Assembly (NCBI RefSeq): GCF_009901955.1
Contig: NZ_WUTS01000001.1
Span: 2,559,745 to 2,623,744 of the forward strand
Direction of reading: 5' to 3'
Source of the DNA: Halomonas icarae
GTDB taxonomy: Bacteria; Pseudomonadota; Gammaproteobacteria; Pseudomonadales; Halomonadaceae
DNA: 64,000 nucleotides
This document shows positions 16,823 to 28,598 of the stretch, one piece after another. Position 1 is the stretch's first letter. Each line of letters starts with the position of its first letter. The position numbers and the translations under genes are program-made. Below the pieces are notes generated by a model that had not been told where the DNA came from, searched no databases, and was given only the letters and a program-made list of their open reading frames with translations.

Positions 16823-17689
16823 TTGACGACTCCTAAACCTACCGTGCGTGAGCTTATTCGCCAGCACTATTCGGCACTTACCCAGTCCGAACGCAAGTTG
16901 GCCAACACCCTGCTGGAGAACTATCCGGCGGCGGGGCTCGCCTCGATCACCAGCGTAGCTAGTGCGGCAGGGGTCTCCTCGCCGACCGTGGCACGGATGG
17001 TGAAGAAGCTTGGTTTCAAGGGATATCCGCAGTTTCATCAGGCGCTGCTTGATGAACTTGAAGCCCGCGGTGTGGGGCCGACACAGCGGCGCAACAGCTG
17101 GCTTGCCGAGGCACCCGAGACGCACCTGTTGAACCGACTGACCCACGCGGTTCGCCATAATCTCGAGCAGACCTTCGCCCATATAGAGTTGGAACGGTTC
17201 GATCAGGCGATTCACCGGATGGCCGACACCGAACATCAGCTTTTTATCGTCGGTGGTCGCATCACTCATGCGCTGGCCGACTACGCCTTTACCCATCTGC
17301 AGGCAGTGCGCCCACGAGTCACTCATCTAAGTGACTCCTCGGGCACCTGGCCGCATTACGTGCTCGACATGCAGCCAGGGGATACCCTGCTGATCTTCGA
17401 TATTCGCCGTTACGAGACCAACCTGCTGCGTCTTGCCGAGCTGGTCGGCCAACGTGGCGTGGCCATCGTGCTATGTACCGACCAGTGGGGGTCACCGATC
17501 TCAAGCGTGGCGGATGTAACCTTCAACTGCTGGGTGGAGATTCCATCCGGATGGGACTCTAGCGTCTCCACCCTGATGCTGCTTGAGACAATGATCGCCG
17601 CGGTTCAAGAGCAGCGCTGGCCGGAGGTCCGTGATCGTTACGAGCGACTGGACGAGCTGTTCGACAAGACGCACTTCTTTCGCAAGTGA
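16823..17689 (+). CDS. RpiR/MurR-family transcriptional regulator with SIS domain
   Basis: 288 residues. The N-terminal RpiR helix-turn-helix domain begins TVRELIRQHYSALTQSERKLA, with the recognition region VASAAGVSSPTVARMVKKLGFKGYPQF. The SIS domain spans about 130-260 (FIVGGRITHALADYAFTHL, GDTLLIFDIRRYETNLLRLAEL) and would bind a phosphorylated or otherwise small effector. The start is a TTG at 16823, the first start codon after an in-frame stop at 16817. It diverges from the catabolic operon and probably controls it. The gene ends 4 bp before the first mnmE-end copy. Confidence 0.88.
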   Translation: MTTPKPTVRELIRQHYSALTQSERKLANTLLENYPAAGLASITSVASAAGVSSPTVARMVKKLGFKGYPQFHQALLDELEARGVGPTQRRNSWLAEAPETHLLNRLTHAVRHNLEQTFAHIELERFDQAIHRMADTEHQLFIVGGRITHALADYAFTHLQAVRPRVTHLSDSSGTWPHYVLDMQPGDTLLIFDIRRYETNLLRLAELVGQRGVAIVLCTDQWGSPISSVADVTFNCWVEIPSGWDSSVSTLMLLETMIAAVQEQRWPEVRDRYERLDELFDKTHFFRK

Positions 17690-17692
17690 ACG

Positions 17693-17861
17693 CTACTGGT
17701 CGATACAGAAGCTGCCGAAGCTCTCGCATGCTGATCTACTTGCCGATACAGAAGCTGCCGAAGATCTCGCCGAGCGGGGTTGTATGAGTGGCGCTGACAG
17801 CGCCGTGGCTCGGTGTACTGGTCTACTTGCCAATACAGAAGCTGCCGAAGATCTCGCCGAG
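17693..17861 (-). repeat. Three tandem copies of the mnmE 3' end (candidate attachment-site scars)
   Basis: The real mnmE end (17823-17861, encoding [13 protein letters not shown]-stop) is followed on the minus strand by two more same-orientation copies. Copy B (17736-17774) again encodes [12 protein letters not shown]-stop, nearly base for base. Copy A (17693-17728) encodes a diverged CESFGSFCIDQ-stop. Gaps are 48 bp and 7 bp. The 48-bp gap has a small hairpin (GGCGCT-GAC-AGCGCC, 17790-17804). SGI1-type integrative elements are known to insert at the last 18 bp of this gene, so these look like leftover att sites. Confidence 0.75.
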
Positions 17862-19190
17862 TAGATCATCGGCGCTGAACTCACCGGTGATCTGGCCCAG
17901 TGCCTGCTGGGCATCACGCAGGTCCTCGGCGAGCAGCTCGCCTGCACCGTGGCCGGTGAGCTGAGCTTCTCCGTTCTCGAGTGCCTGTTCGGCGCGATCC
18001 AAGGCATCGAGGTGGCGCCGGCGGGCCGAAAAGCGCCCCTCTGCCGTGGCGTTGAAGCCCATTACCTCCTTGAGATGCGCCTTCAGGTTATCCACACCCT
18101 CCGTGGTCTTCGCCGAGAGCTTCACGATGGGAGTGGGTGTGGACAAGTCGAGTCCCGGGCGCTCTTCGCTGGCGTCGATCTTGTTGCGTACCAGGGTCAG
18201 CCGCGAAGGGTCGGGTAGCCGGGCCACGAACTCCGGCCAGATTGCCATCGGGTCGGTGGCGTCGGTGGCTGCGGCATCGACCAGTAGCAGTACCCGGTCG
18301 GCCTTCTCGATCTCTTCCCAGGCGCGAGCCACACCGATCTGTTCCACGGCGTCCGGCGTGTCGCGCAGGCCGGCGGTGTCGATCACATGCAGCGGCATGC
18401 CGTCGATATGGATATGCTCGCGCAACACGTCCCGAGTGGTGCCGGCAATATCGGTGACGATGGCCGTCTCCTGTTCGGTCAGGGCATTGAGCAGGCTCGA
18501 CTTGCCCGCATTGGGCCGACCGGCAATCACCACGTTCATGCCCTCACGCATCAGCGCGCCCTGGCCGGCGGCGGCACGAACCATTGCCAGCTCTGCCTTT
18601 ACCTCGGCGAGCATCGCCGCCACCCGGCCGTCACCCAGGAAGTCGATCTCCTCTTCGGGGAAATCGATGGCCGCCTCCACATAGATGCGCAGCTCGATCA
18701 GACGCTCCACCAGGCCTTCGACTCGTCTCGAGAAGTCTCCCTGCAGGGAGCGCAGGGCATTTTCCGCCGCGGCCTGGGAGCTGGCATCGATCAGGTCGGC
18801 GATCGCCTCGGCCTGGGCGAGGTCCAGCTTGTCGTTGAGGAAGGCGCGTTCGGAGAACTCACCCGGACGGGCGGGGCGGGCCCCCAGCTCGAGGCAGCGG
18901 CCGAGCAGCAGATCCATGATCACCGGACCACCATGCCCCTGGAGCTCGAGGACGTCCTCCCCGGTGAAGGAGTGTGGCCCGGGGAAGAAGAGCGCGATGC
19001 CTTCATCAATCACGCCGCCGCTGCCTTGAAAGGGTCCATAGTGCGCGTGACGAGGTGCGGGGTAGTGGCCCACCACCGCCTCGGCGATCGTTGCACAGAG
19101 CGGGCCTGAGACCCGAATGATGCCGACGCCGCCGCGTCCCGGCGGAGTGGCCAGTGCGGCGATGGTGTCCTGGTCGTGAAGCGGGGCCAT
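17823..19190 (-). CDS. mnmE: tRNA-modification GTPase MnmE
   Basis: 455 residues; with MnmG it builds the 5-aminomethyl or 5-carboxymethylaminomethyl group on wobble U34. The order is: N-terminal tetrahydrofolate-binding domain ([22 protein letters not shown]), helical domain, then an inserted G domain with P-loop GRPNAGKSS (224-232), TTRDV and DTAGLRDT. The C-terminus FCIGK carries the catalytic cysteine (Cys452). The ATG at 19190 follows GGAGA. MnmG, which commonly follows, is not downstream; a RpiR gene and copies of the mnmE end are there instead. Confidence 0.95.
   Translation of the reverse strand: MAPLHDQDTIAALATPPGRGGVGIIRVSGPLCATIAEAVVGHYPAPRHAHYGPFQGSGGVIDEGIALFFPGPHSFTGEDVLELQGHGGPVIMDLLLGRCLELGARPARPGEFSERAFLNDKLDLAQAEAIADLIDASSQAAAENALRSLQGDFSRRVEGLVERLIELRIYVEAAIDFPEEEIDFLGDGRVAAMLAEVKAELAMVRAAAGQGALMREGMNVVIAGRPNAGKSSLLNALTEQETAIVTDIAGTTRDVLREHIHIDGMPLHVIDTAGLRDTPDAVEQIGVARAWEEIEKADRVLLLVDAAATDATDPMAIWPEFVARLPDPSRLTLVRNKIDASEERPGLDLSTPTPIVKLSAKTTEGVDNLKAHLKEVMGFNATAEGRFSARRRHLDALDRAEQALENGEAQLTGHGAGELLAEDLRDAQQALGQITGEFSADDLLGEIFGSFCIGK
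18088..18146. promoter_or_regulatory. DnaA box pair inside mnmE
   Basis: A perfect TTATCCACA at 18088-18096 and, in opposite orientation, TGTGGACAA at 18138-18146 (one mismatch). They lie 4 kb to the left of oriC within coding sequence. Confidence 0.45.
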
Positions 19191-19245
19191 GGGGGTCTCC
19201 TATGCGTGGTGCAGGCATTGTCGTCGCGCCTCCGCAGAAACGCCA

Positions 19246-19267
19246 GACCCCCGCATGGGCGGGGGTC
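19246..19267 (-). terminator. Terminator between yidC and mnmE
   Basis: Nine-base-pair stem (GACCCCCGC with GCGGGGGTC) and an ATGG loop; on the minus strand it is followed by a modest T-rich stretch (GGCGTTTCT). Confidence 0.65.
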
Positions 19268-19292
19268 CGGGGAGTGGCTCGGGAATGAGCGG

Positions 19293-20981
19293 TTACTTGG
19301 TCTTCATGCCCTTGCCGACGCTGGGGTCGTTCTCGATCTTACGAGTGATCACGTACTGCTGGGCGATGGAGATGATGTTGTTCACCACCCAGTAGATCAC
19401 CAGACCGGCCGGGAACCACAGGAAGAAGAAGGTGAAGACGATGGGCAGCATGCGCATGATCTTCGCCTGCATGGGGTCCGGCGGCGTCGGGTTGAGCATC
19501 TGCTGCACGAACATGGAGGCACCCATCAGGATTGGCAGGATGAACAGCGGATCCTTCACCGAGAGATCCTGAATCCAGAACATGAAGGGGGCGTGACGCA
19601 ATTCCACGGACTCCAGCAGCATCCAGTAGAGTGCGATGAATACCGGCATCTGCACCAGGATCGGCAGACAGCCCCCCAGAGGATTGATCTTCTCCTTCTG
19701 ATAGAACTTCATCATCTCCTGGGACATCTTCTGGCGGTCGTCGCCATACTGCTCCTTGAGACGCTGCATTTCCGGGCCCAGCTTGCGCATGCGGGCCATG
19801 GACTTGTAAGCCTTGGCGGAGAGCGGCCACAGGGCAGTCTTGACCAGGATGGTCAGCAGCACGATGGACCAGCCCCAGTTGCCGATCACGTCATGAATCT
19901 TGTCGAGCAGCCAGAACAGCGGATTGGCGATAAACCACAGCCAGCCGAAGTCGACGGTCAGCTTGAGGTTGGGTGCCACCGCTTCCATATAATCCTGCAC
20001 CTTGGGGCCCACATACAGAGTAGCGCCCAGGCGTGCCTCACCATCGGCTGCCAGCTCCGTCACGGGCCCGGCAAAGGCGGCCACGTTGCGCCCCCGGGAG
20101 TCGGTGGTGGCGTAGAAGAGATTCTGCTGGTTCTGCGGCGGTGCCCATGCACTCACGAAGTAGTGCTGGATAATTGCTACCCATCCGCCCTCGGCCTCGC
20201 GGTTCTCGAACTTGCCCTCCTGAATCTCATCGAAGTCGACCTTCAGGTAACGATCCTCGGGCGTGGAGTAGGCCGCACCGAGATAGGAGCGCATTCCCAT
20301 CTTCGGGCCAGAGGAGGGATCACTGCTGTTGTCTCGGGCCAGTTGCCCGATGAAGCGGGCAGAGACAGGCGACTCGGTATGGTTGGCCAGAAAGTACTCG
20401 ACATCTACCGCATAGCTGTTGCGTTCAAAGATAAAGCGCTTGATGACCTCGATACCGTTGACCTCACCATTGAGGTCTACCTCGAGGCGGTTGTCCCCCT
20501 CGGCCAGGCGATACTCGGTCTGCTCGGGGGCATAGGCGATGCGCCCGGACTGGCCATCTAACTGAAGCCCGGAACGTGCCACGTAGCTGCGCGTCTCGCC
20601 ATCAGAAAGCATCACGTAGGAGCGATCCGAGTCGAGGCTCAACGTATGCTGGGGCAGGGCCGCATAGACGATGTCGCCGCCCTGGGGGTCGATACGCAGA
20701 TCCAGCACGTCGGTCATCACGGCAACCAGGTCTCGGCTGGACGCTGTCGCGTTCTCGCCAGGCATCGCCTCCGTCATGCGATCGCCACTGTTCGCCGTGG
20801 GAGCCGCCAGGCCTTCATCAGTATTCTCGACTTGGGAGCCGTTGTTTGCGGACTGGCTGCTGGTGAAGGAGGGAGCCTGCGGCTCAGCGGCCATCTGGCC
20901 GTAGTCCTGATTCCACTGTACGACGATCAGATAGGCGAGCACCGCCAGTGGAATCAGCAATAGGAGTCGTTTTACGTCCAT
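19293..20981 (-). CDS. yidC: Membrane protein insertase YidC
   Basis: 562 residues of the Gram-negative YidC type. An N-terminal anchor (LLLLIPLAVLAYLIVVQW) precedes a linker rich in Gln, Ser and Asn and a large periplasmic P1 domain (about 60-345). The conserved insertase core follows, with GWSIVLLTILVKTALWPLSAKAYKSMARM, PLGGCLPILVQMPVFIALYWML and the final helices. It inserts proteins with or without SecYEG. Transcribed away from oriC with rpmH-rnpA upstream. A terminator separates it from rnpA, and no YidD gene lies between them. Confidence 0.96.
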   Translation of the reverse strand: MDVKRLLLLIPLAVLAYLIVVQWNQDYGQMAAEPQAPSFTSSQSANNGSQVENTDEGLAAPTANSGDRMTEAMPGENATASSRDLVAVMTDVLDLRIDPQGGDIVYAALPQHTLSLDSDRSYVMLSDGETRSYVARSGLQLDGQSGRIAYAPEQTEYRLAEGDNRLEVDLNGEVNGIEVIKRFIFERNSYAVDVEYFLANHTESPVSARFIGQLARDNSSDPSSGPKMGMRSYLGAAYSTPEDRYLKVDFDEIQEGKFENREAEGGWVAIIQHYFVSAWAPPQNQQNLFYATTDSRGRNVAAFAGPVTELAADGEARLGATLYVGPKVQDYMEAVAPNLKLTVDFGWLWFIANPLFWLLDKIHDVIGNWGWSIVLLTILVKTALWPLSAKAYKSMARMRKLGPEMQRLKEQYGDDRQKMSQEMMKFYQKEKINPLGGCLPILVQMPVFIALYWMLLESVELRHAPFMFWIQDLSVKDPLFILPILMGASMFVQQMLNPTPPDPMQAKIMRMLPIVFTFFFLWFPAGLVIYWVVNNIISIAQQYVITRKIENDPSVGKGMKTK

Positions 20982-21051
20982 GAGGGTTCTGCCCAGTGGG
21001 TAGTGAACTTGCCAGGGGCGGAAGGCGATTCAGCCGCCCGAGATAGACAAA

Positions 21052-21070
21052 AGCCTGCCAGGGGCAGGCT
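21052..21070 (-). terminator. Terminator after rnpA
   Basis: Eight-base-pair stem (AGCCTGCC with GGCAGGCT), 3-nt loop, then TTTGTCT on the minus strand. It lies in the 129-bp rnpA-yidC gap, where yidD is usually found. Confidence 0.7.
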
Positions 21071-21110
21071 GTATTCCGAACACGGACTTTCTAGGGTAGC
21101 CCCGGCAGCG

Positions 21111-21563
21111 TCAAGTCCTGTCTTGCGAAGGAGTGCGCTCATGATCCCGCGAGCTCCGATCCGATGAGGGTGGCTCGATGTTCGGTGGTAGCTGTGTTGC
21201 GAACGATTTCTTGGCGTCGCGAGTCAGCCTTTTCCACATTCCGAACAGCTGCCGGTGCAGGGTCTCATTGTCCAGTTCACCGACTCCGCGTCGTGACAAT
21301 ATCACGATGTCGACGGCAGGTAGCCGATGTTGCTGAAATCGGATCGATTCGCGTACCAGCCGTTTGACACGATTACGGTCCACGGCGCGGCGCATGCTCT
21401 TCTTGCTGATCACAAGGCCGATACGGGGGTGTCCCAGATCGTTGGGCGAGGCGAGTGCCATCAGCCCTTTGCCATGTACTTTAAAGGCAGCGTTCTCGAA
21501 GACCTGACGGTAGTCCCCTGCCGTCAGCAGGCGCAGACGGCGGGGAAACGTTTGACAGGGCAC
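21111..21563 (-). CDS. rnpA: Ribonuclease P protein component RnpA
   Basis: 150 residues; the basic protein subunit that helps RNase P RNA mature tRNA 5' ends. The RNR signature is in VDRNRVKRLVRESIRFQQ, preceded by PRIGLVISKKSMRRA. The start is GTG at 21563, 13 bp after rpmH, as usual for this pair. The tail after about residue 120 is hydrophilic and longer than in E. coli (119 residues). Confidence 0.93.
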   Translation of the reverse strand: MPCQTFPRRLRLLTAGDYRQVFENAAFKVHGKGLMALASPNDLGHPRIGLVISKKSMRRAVDRNRVKRLVRESIRFQQHRLPAVDIVILSRRGVGELDNETLHRQLFGMWKRLTRDAKKSFATQLPPNIEPPSSDRSSRDHERTPSQDRT

Positions 21564-21576
21564 GCAGGGTCCGTGA

Positions 21577-21711
21577 TCAGGCGCTCAGGCGCTTGCGGCC
21601 CTTGGCGCGACGACGCGCCAGGACGGCACGACCGTTCTTGGTGGCCATCCGGGCACGGAAACCATGCATGCGCTTGCGCTTCAGGACACTGGGCTGAAAG
21701 GTGCGTTTCAT
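21577..21711 (-). CDS. rpmH: 50S ribosomal protein L34
   Basis: 44 residues, highly basic: begins [18 protein letters not shown] and ends AKGRKRLSA. The sequence is near-identical to L34 of other gammaproteobacteria. It is the first gene left of oriC and is followed directly by rnpA. A consensus-like promoter lies about 100 bp upstream. Confidence 0.97.
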   Translation of the reverse strand: MKRTFQPSVLKRKRMHGFRARMATKNGRAVLARRRAKGRKRLSA

Positions 21712-21808
21712 AACTCGTTATTCCCACGTGGTTTTCAGGACGATTCGTCGTTTTCGAGGCGCCTGGATTCCCGCTGGGAACCCGGACGTATTCGGCTCAA
21801 GACCGGAA

Positions 21809-21837
21809 ATTGTAGTGTTTTCCCCCGAGCGGTGCAA
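21809..21837 (-). promoter_or_regulatory. rpmH promoter
   Basis: Minus-strand -35 TTGCAC (21837-21832), 17-bp spacer and -10 TACAAT (21814-21809), about 95 bp before the rpmH ATG. Confidence 0.75.
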
Positions 21838-22013
21838 TTTTTCCGTGTGCTTGTTGCACTTCTCGGCAAGGTAGGGGTGATGGCGATGGCACCGGGAGGT
21901 GTGAGATTTCGGCAGCCAGAGGGAGATTCAGGTACCTAGCAGGCTTGCGCCGTATCAATATCAATAATGTTCATATCTTGTAATGCCTTGTTATTAATGC
22001 TGGGGAAGTTGTT

Positions 22014-22233
22014 TGTGGATAACTGGTTTTATATCAATTACGACAACTAGTTGGGATGCTATAAAATATGTGGATAGTGATGGGAAAAACGGTGCCCTTC
22101 ACGCGGGAATCCTGTGGATGAAAATGGGCCTTCTCCACAACACTGGATTGCCCACAACTCAATACAGAAGGCGTCATCACACCATACGCCTGTTTTCCAC
22201 AGGGTGTGTCAAGGTGCCTCGGGGTGTGGATAA
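22014..22233. promoter_or_regulatory. DnaA box cluster in oriC
   Basis: Two perfect boxes read TGTGGATAA (22014-22022, 22225-22233). One-mismatch boxes are TGTGGATAG (22069-22077) and TTTTCCACA (22193-22201). Weaker ones are TGTGGATGA (22113-22121), TTCTCCACA (22131-22139) and TTGCCCACA (22148-22156). The outer perfect boxes face the same way. Confidence 0.88.
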
Positions 22234-22255
22234 CCGAGTGTTGTGGCGATACAAT
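22227..22255 (+). promoter_or_regulatory. Candidate dnaA promoter overlapped by a DnaA box
   Basis: -10 TACAAT (22250-22255) with a 17-bp spacer to a weak -35 TGGATA (22227-22232). That -35 lies inside the perfect DnaA box 22225-22233, so bound DnaA would block polymerase: a built-in autorepression layout. Confidence 0.55.
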
Positions 22256-22289
22256 GCCCGGCCGTTTTACGACAAGGTGGTGACGTCGC

Positions 22290-23759
22290 GTGTCGCTGGC
22301 TCTCTGGCAACAGTGTCTGGATACCCTGCAGGATGAGTTGAGCTCGCAGCAGTTCAACACCTGGATTCGCCCGCTTCAGGCAGAGGAGGGCGAAGGGGGA
22401 GAGCTATGCCTGCTGGCCCCCAATCGCTTCGTGCGCGACTGGGTCAGCGACAAGTTTGCCAAGCGGATCACCGAATTGCTGCGCGAGCTCTCCCCCGCGC
22501 GGCCACCCAAGGTAGTCCTGAGCGTGGGAAGCCGGCGTGCCGCACCTCGGCCACAACCGCGGGAGCTCGGCACTCCCGTATCGGCGATGCCACGGCAGCC
22601 GGCAGCTCCTGCGGTCCATACGCGACCCCGGGGTGAGGTGGCCGACGAGGCCGAGATTCAGGCATCCCGAGACGAAGCGCCATCGGCCCGACGACCAGGA
22701 GGGGAGCGTCAGGTCCAGGTAGAGGGGAGTCTCAAGCACACCAGTGGCCTCAATCCCAACTTCACCTTCGAGACCTTTGTCGAGGGCAAGTCGAATCAGT
22801 TGGCTCGGGCCGCCTCGCGCCAGGTGTCGGAGAATCCCGGTGGGGCCTATAACCCGCTGTTTCTCTATGGGGGCGTGGGCCTGGGCAAGACTCACCTGAT
22901 GCATGCCGTAGGCAATGCCCTGGCGGGCCGCCGCGAGAATGCGCGAGTCGTCTATCTGCACTCCGAGCGCTTCGTGGCCGATATGGTCAAGGCGCTGCAG
23001 CTCAACGCCATCAATGATTTCAAGCGTTTCTACCGTAGCGTCGACGCTCTGCTGATCGATGATATTCAGTTCTTCGCCGGCAAGGAGCGTTCTCAGGAGG
23101 AGTTCTTCCATACCTTCAACGCCCTGCTCGAGGGCGGTCAGCAGATGATCCTTACCTCCGATCGCTACCCCAAGGAGATCAGTGGTGTGGAGGAGCGCCT
23201 CAAGTCCCGCTTCGGCTGGGGACTGACGGTCGCGATCGAACCTCCGGAGCTCGAGACACGAGTCGCCATCCTGATGAAGAAGGCCGATCAAGCCAGGGTC
23301 GACCTGCCGCACGATGCCGCCTTCTTTATCGCCCAGAAGATCCGCTCCAACGTGCGCGAACTGGAGGGGGCGCTCAAGAAGGTAATCGCCGACTCCCACT
23401 TCATGGGCAAGCCGATCACCCAGGACTTTATCCGCGAATCGCTGAAGGACCTGTTGGCCCTTCAGGACAAGCAGGTGGGGGTCGACAATATCCAGCGTAC
23501 CGTGGCCGAGTACTACAAGATCAAGCTCGCCGACCTGCTTTCCAAGCGCCGCTCTCGCTCGGTGGCACGCCCTCGACAGGTGGCCATGGCCCTGGCCAAG
23601 GAGTTGACCAATCATAGCCTGCCTGAAATCGGTGATGCCTTCGGAGGGCGTGATCACACCACGGTGCTGCACGCCTGCCGCAAGGTGAAGCAGCTTCAGG
23701 AGGAGAGCTCCGACATCCGTGAGGATTACAAGAACCTCATGCGACTGCTGACCAGCTGA
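22290..23759 (+). CDS. dnaA: Chromosomal replication initiator DnaA
   Basis: 489 residues with all four domains. Domain I starts [13 protein letters not shown]; domain II is a long variable linker (about 80-150) rich in Pro, Arg and Glu. The AAA+ domain III has Walker A GGVGLGKT (194-201) and Walker B LLIDDIQF. Domain IV ends with the DnaA-box-reading signature [15 protein letters not shown]. The start is GTG at 22290 with AAGGTGG 9 bp upstream. It binds the boxes just upstream to open oriC. Confidence 0.98.
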   Translation: MSLALWQQCLDTLQDELSSQQFNTWIRPLQAEEGEGGELCLLAPNRFVRDWVSDKFAKRITELLRELSPARPPKVVLSVGSRRAAPRPQPRELGTPVSAMPRQPAAPAVHTRPRGEVADEAEIQASRDEAPSARRPGGERQVQVEGSLKHTSGLNPNFTFETFVEGKSNQLARAASRQVSENPGGAYNPLFLYGGVGLGKTHLMHAVGNALAGRRENARVVYLHSERFVADMVKALQLNAINDFKRFYRSVDALLIDDIQFFAGKERSQEEFFHTFNALLEGGQQMILTSDRYPKEISGVEERLKSRFGWGLTVAIEPPELETRVAILMKKADQARVDLPHDAAFFIAQKIRSNVRELEGALKKVIADSHFMGKPITQDFIRESLKDLLALQDKQVGVDNIQRTVAEYYKIKLADLLSKRRSRSVARPRQVAMALAKELTNHSLPEIGDAFGGRDHTTVLHACRKVKQLQEESSDIREDYKNLMRLLTS

Positions 23760-23866
23760 TCGCTCCGCCCTCCGAGATACTGCCGGCTTGTGGTTTAATG
23801 GTCGTCATGCCATCTGGCCGGGCCCCTGCCGGCTGCAACCCTTTCAGGACAAGACGTGGAGCCGAC

Positions 23867-24970
23867 ATGAAATTTTCCATCTCCCGCGAAGCGCTGCTGC
23901 GACCGTTGACGCTGGTGGCAGGCGTGGTCGAACGCCGCCAGACCCTGCCGGTACTTTCCAACGTATTGATTCAGGTAGGGCAGGACGAGGTCGCTCTGAC
24001 CGGCACCGACCTGGAGGTAGAGTTGATCGGTCGCACCGTGGCTAGCCGGGTGGATGAGCCTGGTGGCGTTACCGTGCCAGCCCGAAAGCTGATGGATATC
24101 TGCAAGTCGCTCCCCGACCAGGCCGAGATCCAGCTCTCCCTGGAGGATGGGCGCGCCGTATTGCGCAGTGGTCGATCGCGCTTCACCCTCTCTACCTTGC
24201 CGGTCGCCGAATTCCCGAGCATCGAGGACAGTCAGGGTAGCACCGAGTTGAGTCTGCCGCGGGGAATGCTCAAGCACCTGATCGACGCTACCTCCTTCGC
24301 CATGGCACAGCAGGATGTGCGCTACTATCTCAATGGCATGCTCCTCGAGATGCGTGACAACCTGATCCGCGCGGTGGCTACTGACGGCCACCGCCTGGCG
24401 GTCTGTTCGCGTCCGGCGGAGCTTCATGTGGAGTCGCCTCAGAAGTTGATCGTACCGCGCAAGGGTATTCTGGAGCTGGTGCGCCTGCTCGATGATGGCG
24501 AGGATCCGGTCAGCCTGACCCTGGGAGCCAGCCATATTCGGGCCCACACGGGAGACTTCACCTTCACCTCCAAGCTGGTTGACGGCAAGTTCCCCGACTA
24601 TGAGCGAGTGGTTCCCCGCGGTGGGGACAAGGTGTTCATCGCCGAGCGTGCCGAGATGCGGCAGGTGCTGTCACGCACCGCGATTCTCTCCAACGAGAAG
24701 TATCGAGGAGTGCGACTTCACCTCGAGGAGGGCAATCTCAAGGTGATGGCCAATAACCCCGAGCAGGAAGAAGCCGAGGAGAACATCGCGATCGAATACA
24801 GCGGCGACTCTCTCGAAATTGGCTTCAATGTCGGCTATCTGGTCGATGTACTCAATGCCATCGACGACGAGCGCATCCAGATGACGCTGGCAGACTCCAA
24901 CAGCAGTGCGCTGATGGAGGAGCCGGGCGGTGGGGACGCTCTCTACGTCGTCATGCCGATGCGCCTGTGA
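23867..24970 (+). CDS. dnaN: DNA polymerase III sliding clamp (beta subunit)
   Basis: 367 residues, starting MKFSISREALLRPLTLVAGVVERR and ending in the conserved YVVMPMRL, the clamp C-terminus. Three repeated clamp folds are expected; LPVLSNVLIQV and the ATDGHRLAVC segment are typical. The ATG at 23867 follows TGGAG. It comes 107 bp after dnaA with no clear terminator between, so co-transcription is likely. Confidence 0.98.
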   Translation: MKFSISREALLRPLTLVAGVVERRQTLPVLSNVLIQVGQDEVALTGTDLEVELIGRTVASRVDEPGGVTVPARKLMDICKSLPDQAEIQLSLEDGRAVLRSGRSRFTLSTLPVAEFPSIEDSQGSTELSLPRGMLKHLIDATSFAMAQQDVRYYLNGMLLEMRDNLIRAVATDGHRLAVCSRPAELHVESPQKLIVPRKGILELVRLLDDGEDPVSLTLGASHIRAHTGDFTFTSKLVDGKFPDYERVVPRGGDKVFIAERAEMRQVLSRTAILSNEKYRGVRLHLEEGNLKVMANNPEQEEAEENIAIEYSGDSLEIGFNVGYLVDVLNAIDDERIQMTLADSNSSALMEEPGGGDALYVVMPMRL

Positions 24971-24980
24971 CCTATCCAGT

Positions 24981-24998
24981 GCGGCCCGATCGGGCCGC
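24981..24998. repeat. Perfect 18-bp palindrome between dnaN and recF
   Basis: GCGGCCCGATCGGGCCGC is fully self-complementary. As RNA it gives a 7-bp stem and 4-nt loop; no T-tract follows. It may moderate transcription into recF or protect the dnaN mRNA end. Confidence 0.5.
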
Positions 24999-25012
24999 CA
25001 TGTTCTCCCCTT

Positions 25013-28566
<3,554 letters not shown>

Positions 28567-28571
28567 TTGCA

Positions 28572-28587
28572 TGTTTCACGTGAAACA
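28572..28587. promoter_or_regulatory. parS site 3 (just after gyrB)
   Basis: Perfect TGTTTCACGTGAAACA starting 6 bp after the gyrB stop codon. Confidence 0.85.
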
Positions 28588-28598
28588 CTACCCATCGC

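Larger units (their letters stand above)
21900..22289. other. Replication origin oriC (rpmH-dnaA intergenic region)
   Basis: The 578-bp gap between rpmH and dnaA is the only large gene-free region here. Its right part has an AT-rich unwinding-like stretch (about 21955-22075) followed by repeated DnaA-box-like 9-mers up to 22233. Location and structure match the Pseudomonas-type oriC. The left part (21712-21899) carries the rpmH leader and promoter. Confidence 0.9.

Noticed and set aside
17631-17864. Plus-strand frame with a repeated [13 protein letters not shown] peptide
   Set aside because: It is only the antisense reading of the repeated mnmE ends and begins inside rpiR; the repetition comes from the DNA repeats, not from a repeat protein.
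22014-22233. Possible iteron or CRISPR-like array in the dnaA upstream region
   Set aside because: The repeats are DnaA boxes of mixed orientation and irregular spacing, explained by oriC.
22404-23672. 422-codon minus-strand open frame
   Set aside because: Antisense shadow of dnaA with no family features.
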